Assembly: GCA_964435305.1 (NCBI GenBank)
Contig: CAYSZH010000004.1
Coordinates: forward strand, 6,271-70,270
DNA: 64,000 nucleotides
Origin: Granulosicoccus sp964435305
GTDB lineage: Bacteria > Pseudomonadota > Gammaproteobacteria > Granulosicoccales > Granulosicoccaceae
Reading direction: 5' to 3'
Position 1 is the first letter of the stretch; each line of letters starts with the position of its first letter. The notes beneath the pieces were generated by a model. It was not told the DNA's origin and made no database searches. It was given only the letters and a program-made list of their open reading frames with translations. Made by a program: the position numbers and the translations under genes. Shown here one piece after another: positions 54,010 to 62,209 of this stretch.

Positions 54010-55293
54010 ATGCTAATGCAATCGAGCACCCATATTCGTCAAAATAATGTCGCGTTCGTTCTGTTAATTTGGGTGCTTTTGCTTCTCGCCAGTTGTGATG
54101 CATCTAATCAGTCGTCGGCAAAACAAGTGGGTAGCACGGCACCAAATAATCAAAATCAGGTCAATAGTGCAATCACCCAATTGTTGCTGGAAAGCGCAAG
54201 AGAAGTTTATCGACGGTCAAAAGGCGACGTTGGATCAGAAGATATTTCGTTTCAAACACCAACCGCTGAGTTGGAAAACCCATCTCATGCCTGGCTTAGA
54301 AACGATGCACCAGTAGAGTCATGGCAGTATTTTGCGATGCTGCAGAATGACGACAATCAATGGATCGCTTGGCAGCAACGTTTTGATCGAGCTCGAGTGC
54401 GCCCGGGATATAGGCAAAAAAGTCAGGCCCTTCTAACAAATAAATCGACATCGGATTGGGAATTTTCGGATGTGATGCTGGCAAGCACATCTGTTTGGAA
54501 CGACACCGGCGCAGAGGCTGTGCTGTTTGAGCAAGACGCTCAACGGGTGGCTTTGGGGCTGGCAGGCGCAAGGGCAGACGCCCGAGAGGGTAGCGGGGAA
54601 ACGGACACCGCTCGTATTTGGGTCGATCAGATACAGGCGTTGGTTCAAGCGCCGAGCTACGCGAGCAACACGACGAGTAACTGCGGTATTTCTCACGAGC
54701 TGACAGCACCGGGCGTTTTACTGAGCCTGGCTGCGTCTCAATGTCCGCAAATTGAGGGCGCGAACGAATTGACTGCCACGGTATTTGTGCATCAGGCTAA
54801 AGGCCAGTTGGATTTGGATGGCAATCCACAGGGTGTTGTTGGAACCGCCTGGAGCCGCCACTTGTTCGGCCCGCCACCTGGCAAAGCGGCTGCTGCTGTG
54901 GTTTTAGACAGAGTATGGCTCGCATTGGATAACGGCTGGCAGCTGGAATTGGATCGAACCCGGCGTGCATCTGGCAATGGTCCTTCAACGGTACTGGCGA
55001 AATGGCAAATACCCATTAATAGCACTACAAACAGTCGGCCTGTTGAGAACGATCAGCGCTATACCTTAAAAATCTCAGATACAGTGTTGTTCGAAGATAG
55101 GCAATCTAAAACTGAAGGTGTAAAGGTAGATACATGGATTCTTCGTGATCCGGATACTGGCTTGGATCTAACCTTAACGCCTTTGAATTTGAATAATATA
55201 ATACTGGCACCTGATTCGCCCGTCTGGTTTGGCGCAGTCACCGTGAGTGGTGGACAGACAGGGGTCGGTTTTATTGAATACCAGTTGTTATGA
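54010..55293 (+). CDS. AttH/CrtC-like (lipocalin-like) lipoprotein
   Basis: This 427-residue lipoprotein has signal VLLIWVLLLLASC (lipobox LASC at about residue 33). The C-terminal half carries landmarks I associate with the CrtC/AttH family: VVGTAWSRHLFG near 275, WLALDNGWQLELDRTRRASG near 300, GLDLTLTPLNL near 385 and WFGAVTVSGGQTGVGFIEYQ at the end. The N-terminal half has PVESWQYFAML, like the family EWWYFTG motif, but is otherwise diverged. Relatives are double beta-barrel proteins; some hydrate carotenoids, but no pathway is visible here. It overlaps the cytochrome gene by 4 nt. Confidence 0.62.
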   Translation: MLMQSSTHIRQNNVAFVLLIWVLLLLASCDASNQSSAKQVGSTAPNNQNQVNSAITQLLLESAREVYRRSKGDVGSEDISFQTPTAELENPSHAWLRNDAPVESWQYFAMLQNDDNQWIAWQQRFDRARVRPGYRQKSQALLTNKSTSDWEFSDVMLASTSVWNDTGAEAVLFEQDAQRVALGLAGARADAREGSGETDTARIWVDQIQALVQAPSYASNTTSNCGISHELTAPGVLLSLAASQCPQIEGANELTATVFVHQAKGQLDLDGNPQGVVGTAWSRHLFGPPPGKAAAAVVLDRVWLALDNGWQLELDRTRRASGNGPSTVLAKWQIPINSTTNSRPVENDQRYTLKISDTVLFEDRQSKTEGVKVDTWILRDPDTGLDLTLTPLNLNNIILAPDSPVWFGAVTVSGGQTGVGFIEYQLL

Positions 55294-56882
55294 AGAAGAT
55301 TGCTCGCCTGATGTATCGGGACTTTTTTTATTTTATTCTATTGCGTGTAAGGTCAGGTGTCCCACGTACTGTCATGTGCGCGCTATGTCTGTTGGTAGTA
55401 TGTGCCTGTAAAGATGATGCTCCGGATACTGCCAATGTTGTTCATAGCAACATCACCAAGTCAGTCAAAAATGACGTAATAGCACTTGATGAAACACCAC
55501 AGCAGGTCTTAGCTGCCGCCGATGTGCAGATTGCCGAACCTGGCTTTATTCCTGTGGCAGCGCAACGTGAAGGTGATGCCGAAAAGGGGCGCGATGCTTT
55601 ACTTAACTCTTCCATCGTGAACTGTGGTATCCCACATCGTGTTTTTAAACAGTTGCCTTTAGAAATCGAAACCTTGCCCGGGCGAACAGGTGCTGGAGCA
55701 CAATTGCCCTACGACAGTAATTTGATTCGTGATTCAAACGGCGTAGAAATTGTGGCCAGCAATTGCCTGACTTGTCATGCTGCGCCGTTGTTCGGTGATG
55801 TTGTCGTCGGGCTTGGAAACGAATTCCGGGATTTTACGCAAAACCCTTCAATTTTTGTGGAACGTGTTGGTGCTCTCGTATCGGGTGATGATGAAGTCAA
55901 AGCCTGGGAGAAATACGCTAATCGAATTGCCGCGATATCCCCATTTATGCAAATGGAAACCGCTGGAACCAACCCTGCAAATAATCTGACTTTTGCATTA
56001 ATGGCGCATCGTGATCCTCTGACAATGGCTTGGTCAGAGAACCCGCTCATATCATTGCCAAGTAAGGACCCACCGCCGGTTAGTGTCCCACCCTGGTGGC
56101 GCATGAGTAAAAAAAATGCCATGTTCTGGATGGGTGAGGGGCGCGGTGATCATGCAAGTATCATGATGACAGCCGCGATTTTATGCACAGATTCTGTTGA
56201 TGAGATGCGCCAGCTTGACTCAATTTCTGCTGATATACGTGCCTTTATTGCCAGCCTTGAACCCCCAGCATACCCATTTGAAATTAATCAAAAACTGGCT
56301 AACGCTGGAGAATCGGTATTTGAGGCCAACTGCAGCCAGTGCCATGGGCGCTATAGCGATACCCCGGAGTACCCCAACAGGCTGGTGGCTTTGGATTTGG
56401 TGGGAACCGATCCAGTCCTTTCAGAACAAGCTTTGAACAAAAACCTGGTGTACGCGGAATGGTTTAATGTGTCGCTCTTTTCGGAATCTGCTACGGCCAT
56501 GCCGGCCCGGGGCTACGTGGCGCCACCACTTGATGGGATCTGGTCCACTGCACCGTTCCTGCATAACGGTAGCGTACCCACTATCCGCGCTCTGCTGGAT
56601 AGCAAATTGCGTCCACAAGTGTGGCGGCATGTTGAAACCAATAGCGCTGAGCGCTCCAGCTATGATCAGGACAATCTTGGCTGGAAATTTATTTCACTCG
56701 ACCCCGAATCTTCCAAGCTTGGCGACGTGAGTCAAACCAGCGCTGATAGTGGTTTTGCTGGGGAGGATCGATGGCTGTACGATACGCGCAAAACTGGCCA
56801 TAGTGCGCAGGGGCATATTTTTGGTGATGGGTTAACATCAGCGCAACGGGATGCTGTGCTGGAATATTTAAAAACACTGTAA
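55290..56882 (+). CDS. RoxA-like di-haem c-type cytochrome lipoprotein
   Basis: This 530-residue protein has two haem c motifs: CLTCH near residue 159 and CSQCH near 348. The C-terminal part APPLDGIWSTAPFLHNGSVPT near 415 and DGLTSAQRDAVLEYLKTL at the end resemble the RoxA rubber-oxygenase-like and di-haem peroxidase group. The N-terminus has a hydrophobic signal ending VVCAC, so it may be lipidated. Latex cleavage is unlikely to be the role; the substrate is unknown. Co-translation with the lipoprotein upstream suggests they work together in the periplasm. Confidence 0.72.
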   Translation: MKKIARLMYRDFFYFILLRVRSGVPRTVMCALCLLVVCACKDDAPDTANVVHSNITKSVKNDVIALDETPQQVLAAADVQIAEPGFIPVAAQREGDAEKGRDALLNSSIVNCGIPHRVFKQLPLEIETLPGRTGAGAQLPYDSNLIRDSNGVEIVASNCLTCHAAPLFGDVVVGLGNEFRDFTQNPSIFVERVGALVSGDDEVKAWEKYANRIAAISPFMQMETAGTNPANNLTFALMAHRDPLTMAWSENPLISLPSKDPPPVSVPPWWRMSKKNAMFWMGEGRGDHASIMMTAAILCTDSVDEMRQLDSISADIRAFIASLEPPAYPFEINQKLANAGESVFEANCSQCHGRYSDTPEYPNRLVALDLVGTDPVLSEQALNKNLVYAEWFNVSLFSESATAMPARGYVAPPLDGIWSTAPFLHNGSVPTIRALLDSKLRPQVWRHVETNSAERSSYDQDNLGWKFISLDPESSKLGDVSQTSADSGFAGEDRWLYDTRKTGHSAQGHIFGDGLTSAQRDAVLEYLKTL

Positions 56883-56943
56883 GCGATTGCAACTGTCGCT
56901 AACCAGCATTCGGTTCAATTGATTACGTGCGAGGGATAAAGCA

Positions 56944-57942
56944 ATGCTTTTACAAACACCGTATCTTTTATTTCTAGGCGATGCCACTGATCCGTTGTCT
57001 GCCAAAGTGGCGCACGGAATCAAAGATTGGCGACCGGATAACTGTGTCGGTCAATTGCGCATGACGGGCTGCAATGCCGATGTTGGCATCGCTGAGCTAA
57101 CCATTAAGCAGGCGGCGGAAAAGGGCGTAAAAACTCTGGTAGTCGGTGTAGCCAATCGTGGTGGAATCATTAGCGAATCCTGGATCTCGGTTTTCGAAGA
57201 TGCCCTACGTGCCGGCATGGACATCGCATCTGGTTTGCATAATCTGCTTATTGACGAGCCTCAACTGGTAGCTCTAGCAGCATCAAACGGATGTAAGCTG
57301 ATCGATGTTCGGGTTCCGCAGCAGGAATTTCCCATTGCTACTGGTAAAAAGCGTCAAGGTAAACGTTGTCTTGCAGTCGGTACCGACTGTTCCATTGGCA
57401 AAATGTATACAGCGCTCGCAATTGAAAAGGCGATGGCCAAACAGCAACGCAAAGCCACCTTTCGAGCCACTGGGCAAACCGGAATTTTGATCACTGGCAA
57501 TGGTATCCCACTGGATGCGGTCGTTGCTGATTTTATGGCCGGCTCAGTGGAATGGCTGACACCAGATAATGATGATGATCACTGGGATTTAATCGAAGGT
57601 CAGGGCAGTTTGTTTCATGCCAGTTATTCAGGTGTTACGCTTGCGTTAATTCATGGTGGCGCGCCTGATGCGCTCATCTTGTGTCATGAGCCTACGCGCA
57701 CGCATATGCGGGGGCTACCAGAATATGCTTTGCCCTCGCTTGAACAATTGCGTTCGATGTCTCTTGAGCTTGCCCGCGTGGTTAACCCAGCTTGTGAGGT
57801 TACGGGCATCTCTGTGAACACCTCTGCCTTGTCTGAAGCAGAAGCAATAGCTGTATTGCAAAAAATTGAAGACGACATGAACCTGCCTACCGTAGATCCG
57901 TTCAGGCACGGAGCAGCACGATTGGCTGATACGCTCATATGA
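56944..57942 (+). CDS. dgcN: DUF1611 protein, DgcN-type N-acetyltransferase
   Basis: This 332-residue protein matches the DUF1611 family. It has a domain with DWRPDNCVGQLRM and VGVANRGGIIS near residue 75, a P-loop-like segment AVGTDCSIGKMYTALAIEKA near 150, and FRATGQTGILITGNGIPLDA near 178, with EGQGSLFHASYSGVTLALIHG near 222. DgcN is described in marine bacteria as acetylating D-glutamate for use by the DgcA racemase. It overlaps the next gene by 4 nt. Confidence 0.83.
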   Translation: MLLQTPYLLFLGDATDPLSAKVAHGIKDWRPDNCVGQLRMTGCNADVGIAELTIKQAAEKGVKTLVVGVANRGGIISESWISVFEDALRAGMDIASGLHNLLIDEPQLVALAASNGCKLIDVRVPQQEFPIATGKKRQGKRCLAVGTDCSIGKMYTALAIEKAMAKQQRKATFRATGQTGILITGNGIPLDAVVADFMAGSVEWLTPDNDDDHWDLIEGQGSLFHASYSGVTLALIHGGAPDALILCHEPTRTHMRGLPEYALPSLEQLRSMSLELARVVNPACEVTGISVNTSALSEAEAIAVLQKIEDDMNLPTVDPFRHGAARLADTLI

Positions 57943-58916
57943 TTGTTAGCACCAGTATCGACTCTTTCAAACTGGCACAGGTATTCACTATATCGCGTGG
58001 TTCACGTACTCACGCAGACGTTATTACTGTCACCTTAAAAGAGGATGCCTATTGTGGGCGCGGTGAATGTGTTCCGTATGCTCGATACGGTGAATCCATG
58101 GATTCGGTGCATGCTCAGATTGCGAGCGTGGAAGGTGCTTTGGCAGAGGGTATGACAAGGCAGGAGCTGCAACAAGCGCTGCCACCCGGTACGGCTCGCA
58201 ATGCGCTGGATTGTGCCATGTGGGATTTGGCTGCAAAGCAGAGCGGGAAGGCTGTTTGGGAGCTTGCAGGTCTGGATGCGCCGGGTGATATAACGAGTTG
58301 TTACACTTTGTCGCTGGACACCTCTGACAACATGCGCCGTACTGCTGCTGTGCACGCTGATAAGCCGGTATTAAAAATTAAATTGGGCGGCGATGGCGAT
58401 CTGGAGCGCTTGCGAGCTGTTCGCGAAGGTGCACCTTCAAGCACATTAGTGGTGGATGCCAATGAAGGTTGGTCATTGGCGGACTACAAAAAGCTAGCTC
58501 CCCTAATGCTCGACTTGGGCGTTACGCTGGTTGAGCAACCCTTGCCGGCAGGTGATGATGATGCCTTGCTCGATTTACAACGCAGCTTGCCGGTGTGTGC
58601 AGATGAGTCGTGCCATGATAGGCAGTCTCTGGCGAACTTGGTGGGCAAGTATGAATTCATCAATATCAAGCTGGATAAAACAGGCGGGTTGACGGAGGCG
58701 CTCGCATTACGAAAAGCGGCACAAGAGGCAGGTTTTAGAATCATGGTGGGCTGTATGGTGAGTACTTCCTTGGCGATGGCACCTGCAATGCTGGTTGCAC
58801 AGGGAGCGGATGTCGTTGACCTCGACGGTCCGCTGCTACTCGAAGAAGATCGAGAAAACTCGATAAGATTCACTGGCAGCCTACTGTCACCGGCACCAAC
58901 GGCGTTGTGGGGATAA
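57939..58916 (+). CDS. dgcA: Enolase-superfamily racemase/epimerase, DgcA type
   Basis: This 325-residue enolase-superfamily protein has the KxK catalytic pair (VLKIKLGG near residue 147), metal ligands in VVDANEGW near 172, LVEQPLPAGDD near 198 and CADESCHD near 220, and the second-side Lys in FINIKLDKTGG near 247. The group covers L-Ala-D/L-Glu epimerases and the N-acetyl-D-glutamate racemase DgcA. Pairing with dgcN supports the latter: acetylated D-Glu is turned into the L form. Dipeptide epimerase remains possible. Confidence 0.85.
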   Translation: MIVSTSIDSFKLAQVFTISRGSRTHADVITVTLKEDAYCGRGECVPYARYGESMDSVHAQIASVEGALAEGMTRQELQQALPPGTARNALDCAMWDLAAKQSGKAVWELAGLDAPGDITSCYTLSLDTSDNMRRTAAVHADKPVLKIKLGGDGDLERLRAVREGAPSSTLVVDANEGWSLADYKKLAPLMLDLGVTLVEQPLPAGDDDALLDLQRSLPVCADESCHDRQSLANLVGKYEFINIKLDKTGGLTEALALRKAAQEAGFRIMVGCMVSTSLAMAPAMLVAQGADVVDLDGPLLLEEDRENSIRFTGSLLSPAPTALWG

Positions 58917-58982
58917 ATACAAAAACTTAAGAGGGAGCTGTCGGTTAAACTATAGCAATCGTTAACGCGGGAGTGAGCTTGA

Positions 58983-59345
58983 ATGTATATCGATCATGTC
59001 AATCTGGGGTGTAGGGATATGCCGGGTATGGTGCAGTTCCTGGAATCACTCGGTGTGGTTAAAAAAGGCGCCCGTCCAGATTTTGATGTCGAAGGCTTCT
59101 GGTTATATGACGACAGTAACAAGCCTGTGGTGCATATATCGCCAGCGAGTGAAACAAGTACATCTCTAGGAACAGTCGATCATCTAGCCTTTCGATCTGA
59201 TCGGTCAGTGTCTGAAATAACCAGCAAATTAGAGGCTCATGGCGTGCAGTACAGAGGTGGGCCTAACCCGGTGGCGGGAGTTCATCAGCTCAAAGTTAAT
59301 GGCCCTGAGGGGCTCATACTTGAATTGCTTTTGCCATTGGAATAG
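58983..59345 (+). CDS. VOC family protein (glyoxalase fold)
   Basis: This 120-residue single VOC domain has YIDHVNLGCRDMPGMVQFLE at the start, TVDHLAFRSD near residue 63 and PEGLILELLLP at the end. The metal His and Glu positions (HVNL, DHLAF, LILEL) are present. These proteins include dioxygenases, isomerases and antibiotic-binding proteins; no substrate can be named. The GAGTGAG site sits a few bases before the ATG. Confidence 0.8.
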   Translation: MYIDHVNLGCRDMPGMVQFLESLGVVKKGARPDFDVEGFWLYDDSNKPVVHISPASETSTSLGTVDHLAFRSDRSVSEITSKLEAHGVQYRGGPNPVAGVHQLKVNGPEGLILELLLPLE

Positions 59346-59428
59346 GCGCGGGACTTACTAAACAGGCCGCACAGCGCCAACCCTGACGATGCGGTTGGCG
59401 ACTGGCGTCGTTCAAAACGTAGAGTCAT

Positions 59429-59860
59429 TCAGCTCTTGGGGCGATTGACTATTTTTTCATCAACTTGTTTTCCGGCTTTTTCAACACCGGACGCGACTTT
59501 GTTTTTGATTTTGTTGTAAACACCGTCTTCGTTGGTCATTTCATCTTTGATACGATCAGTGATGCCAGCTGTTTTGCTTCTGAGTTTGTCCGCTGTGTCA
59601 GAGTTACGCGCCTCTGTAAGGCGTTCGCCGAGTTTATTGCCAGCATCCGCGGTTCTTTGTTTTACATTAGAAACCAGGTCGCCTTCGCCACGCTCACCGT
59701 CCTTAGCTGAAGTAAGGTTTGTCAGGCTTTTGAATAGTCCTTCATCTTTGGCTACATCGTCATCGTGCTGATGGGCATCAACCCACTGCTTTTCATTTAA
59801 ACCGTTAAGTAACAGCCAAGCCGCTACGCCAAGAAGAAACAAAGTAATTAACCAGATCAT
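59429..59860 (-). CDS. Hypothetical membrane-anchored charged protein
   Basis: This 143-residue protein has an N-terminal membrane helix (MIWLITLFLLGVAAWLLLN) and a highly charged helical tail with repeats of the kind DKLRSKTAGITDRIKDEM and KNKVASGVEKAGKQVDEKI. The tail resembles apolipoprotein or LEA-like amphipathic helices. It may sit at the membrane as a stress or envelope protein. I do not recognise a named family. Confidence 0.65.
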   Translation of the reverse strand: MIWLITLFLLGVAAWLLLNGLNEKQWVDAHQHDDDVAKDEGLFKSLTNLTSAKDGERGEGDLVSNVKQRTADAGNKLGERLTEARNSDTADKLRSKTAGITDRIKDEMTNEDGVYNKIKNKVASGVEKAGKQVDEKIVNRPKS

Positions 59861-60498
59861 TTTTAATTCCCGCTTAAATTTTAAGGAAAGATTTGTACCG
59901 CAGTTTACCGAGCATGATATCGACGCTCAACCTGCAAATGTTCATAAAAGTGTCAGTCGTGTCTTCTTACGTTTCGTCCGTTTTTGACACTGTCGTCCAT
60001 TTTCTATGCCGCGCCCATTTTTGAGGATCGACTGTAGTCAAATTGTTCCACAGTAATCGGGCTTGATCGCTAGGAACAATGTCAACAATTGGTGCTATCT
60101 CCCTTACCTCTGTAAGATTTGTTTGATTTTTGAGCTGTGTCCGCATCGATGAGCCAAAAAACAGTGGTGGCCTCGCTTAATACATAGTATTTATGCTCTT
60201 CGGGCACTCATAAATGCAATTTGTGCTGCTACTAGCTGCTACTATGGAAAAGTAACAACAGAAAATGTCGAATCATCGATGGTTGTGCAGTGGGATCGTT
60301 GTAGCATAAGCCGTGCAGCCTTAAACCCAGTGACACTGTCAACGCTATTTAATGCTTGTTAGGAACGCATTATAGCCATTGTTACACCTATTAAGATGTG
60401 TAAATTGCAAAGGGTTCTGGCCTCGATCGAAATGACGCTTGCCATATAAATGTCGGCTTTGCTTGCAGCAACTTTACAAGAAACTCCGGTAGGGATGG

Positions 60499-60537
60499 TA
60501 CAGGAAACTTACAGGAAATGTTACTGACTAATGTTAC
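60499..60537 (+). repeat. Paired short direct repeats in the pntA leader
   Basis: TACAGGAAA occurs at 60499-60507 and 60510-60518. AATGTTAC occurs at 60517-60524 and 60530-60537. The spacings are about one helical turn (11 and 13 bp), as expected for side-by-side regulator binding. Confidence 0.4.
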
Positions 60538-60593
60538 AGAGTTAGCTGCAAGAAAAATTTCGAAAAAGGTGACAAACCTAATTGTGTATTCAC

Positions 60594-60613
60594 ATGTAAA
60601 CGTACGCTTACAT
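60594..60613. promoter_or_regulatory. 20-bp palindrome, candidate operator of pntAB
   Basis: ATGTAAACGTACGCTTACAT is a near-perfect palindrome; only the sixth pair of the half-sites (A versus G) breaks the symmetry within TGTAA(A/G)CG-TA-CG(C/T)TTACA. It ends 23 bp before the pntA start codon and could block transcription or ribosome entry. The regulator is unknown; GntR- and LacI-type proteins use similar dyads. Confidence 0.5.
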
Positions 60614-60636
60614 TTTAATAAAAAACAGGAGGAAAA

Positions 60637-62205
60637 GTGGATATAGGCGTTCCAAAGGAGGTTTATCCTGGCGAGTTGCGAGTTGCACTGACGCCAGAAA
60701 CAGCCAAGCATATTCAGAAGCTTGGGCATACGCTGAGAATCGAAAGCGGTGCCGGTGCCGCCGCTAATTTTTCTGACGATGCGTATCGTGAAGCCGGTGT
60801 AGAAGTCATTGCAGATGCGCAAGCGTTGTACCAGCAATCCGATTTTATTCTCAAAGTCAGAGCGCCCGGGCAACATCCCACTTTAGGTGACGAAATTAAC
60901 CTGATGAAGGAGGGCACGAGCGTGGCCAGCTTCATTTGGCCTGCGCAAAACGAGCAACTTATGCAGCAGATGGCCAGTCGCAAACTGACCGTGCTAGCCA
61001 TGGACTCGGTTCCGAGAATTTCACGTGCCCAAAAGCTCGATGCGCTTAGCTCAATGGCCAACATTGGCGGTTACCGTGCGGTTGTAGAAGCGGCTAATCA
61101 TTTTGGTCGTTTTTTTACTGGCCAAGTGACGGCGGCAGGCAAAGTGCCACCGGCCAAGGTGATGGTGATAGGTGCAGGCGTTGCAGGTTTGGCAGCCATA
61201 GGTGCCGCTAAAGGCATGGGTGCTATTGTCAGAGCTTTTGATACCCGCCTTGAAGTAAAAGAGCAGGTTGAAAGCATGGGGGCTGAGTTTCTTGAGCTCC
61301 AATTCGAAGATGAAGACGATGGTGCTGGTGAAGGTGGCTACGCCAAAGTAATGAGTGATGCTTTCATTGAAGCGGAAATGGCATTGTTTCGTGAACAAGC
61401 GAAAGAGGTTGATATCATTATCACAACCGCGCTGATTCCTGGAAGGCCAGCACCTGAACTGATCACGACAGACATGGTTGAATCCATGAAGCCTGGTAGC
61501 GTCATCGTTGACCTTGCTGCGGAGCGTGGTGGTAACTGCAAGCTGACGGTTGCCAATGAAGTGAGCAAGCATGGCGATGTCACACTGATTGGTTACACAG
61601 ATTTGCCGAGTCGTCTGGCTACGCAGTCGAGTCAACTCTACGGCACCAACCTTCGACACCTGCTAACAGATTTAACACCTGAAAAAGATGGTGTTATTAA
61701 TGTCAATCTGGATGATGAAGTTATACGCGGAACAACCGTAATCAGCCAGGGCGATATTCTTGAACCGCCACCACCGCCCACATTAACGGCTGCACCAAAA
61801 GTAGCACCTGCTGCCCCAGCCGATGCGCAGGCGCTTGCAAGTGCTGCCGAGGCGGCAAAACCTTCAGCGTTGACCAACATCGCCATTATGATTTTAGGCG
61901 CAATTGGTTTGCTCGCAATTGGTCGGGTGGCACCTGCTGATTTTATGAGCCACTTTACGGTATTTGTGTTGGCATGCTTTGTTGGATATCAGGTTATCTG
62001 GAGCGTAACACCTGCTTTGCACACACCGTTGATGAGCGTAACAAATGCAATAAGCGGCATCATTGTTGTGGGGGCGCTATTGCAGATCTCCTCCTCATCA
62101 GGGTTTGTCGCTTTTCTCGCTGGAATCGCTGTGCTCATTGCCAGTATTAATGTCGCGGGCGGTTTTCTTGTTACGCAGCGTATGCTGAAGATGTTCAGGA
62201 AATAA
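60637..62205 (+). CDS. pntA: NAD(P) transhydrogenase subunit alpha
   Basis: This 522-residue protein is of the E. coli type, with soluble domain I and membrane helices on one chain. It has PKEVYPGELRVALTPETA at the start, the NAD-binding VMVIGAGVAGLAAIGAAKGM near residue 172, and SVIVDLAAERGGNCKLT near 290. A Pro/Ala linker follows near 375, and four membrane helices after 415. With PntB it moves protons while reducing NADP+ with NADH. The GTG start is preceded by a perfect AGGAGG at 60627-60632. Confidence 0.94.
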   Translation: MDIGVPKEVYPGELRVALTPETAKHIQKLGHTLRIESGAGAAANFSDDAYREAGVEVIADAQALYQQSDFILKVRAPGQHPTLGDEINLMKEGTSVASFIWPAQNEQLMQQMASRKLTVLAMDSVPRISRAQKLDALSSMANIGGYRAVVEAANHFGRFFTGQVTAAGKVPPAKVMVIGAGVAGLAAIGAAKGMGAIVRAFDTRLEVKEQVESMGAEFLELQFEDEDDGAGEGGYAKVMSDAFIEAEMALFREQAKEVDIIITTALIPGRPAPELITTDMVESMKPGSVIVDLAAERGGNCKLTVANEVSKHGDVTLIGYTDLPSRLATQSSQLYGTNLRHLLTDLTPEKDGVINVNLDDEVIRGTTVISQGDILEPPPPPTLTAAPKVAPAAPADAQALASAAEAAKPSALTNIAIMILGAIGLLAIGRVAPADFMSHFTVFVLACFVGYQVIWSVTPALHTPLMSVTNAISGIIVVGALLQISSSSGFVAFLAGIAVLIASINVAGGFLVTQRMLKMFRK

Positions 62206-62209
62206 AATT

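Larger units (their letters stand above)
59861..60636. other. Long leader upstream of pntA
   Basis: About 776 bp with no credible gene. The frame at 60391-60876 on the minus strand overlaps pntA and is a shadow. The part next to pntA has paired repeats and a strong palindrome (see separate entries). The rest is AT-rich; no tRNA, sRNA or riboswitch motif is evident. Confidence 0.45.

Noticed and set aside
60391..60876. 161-codon minus-strand frame across the pntA leader
   Set aside because: It overlaps the clear start of pntA, has no family signature and reads like a chance frame.
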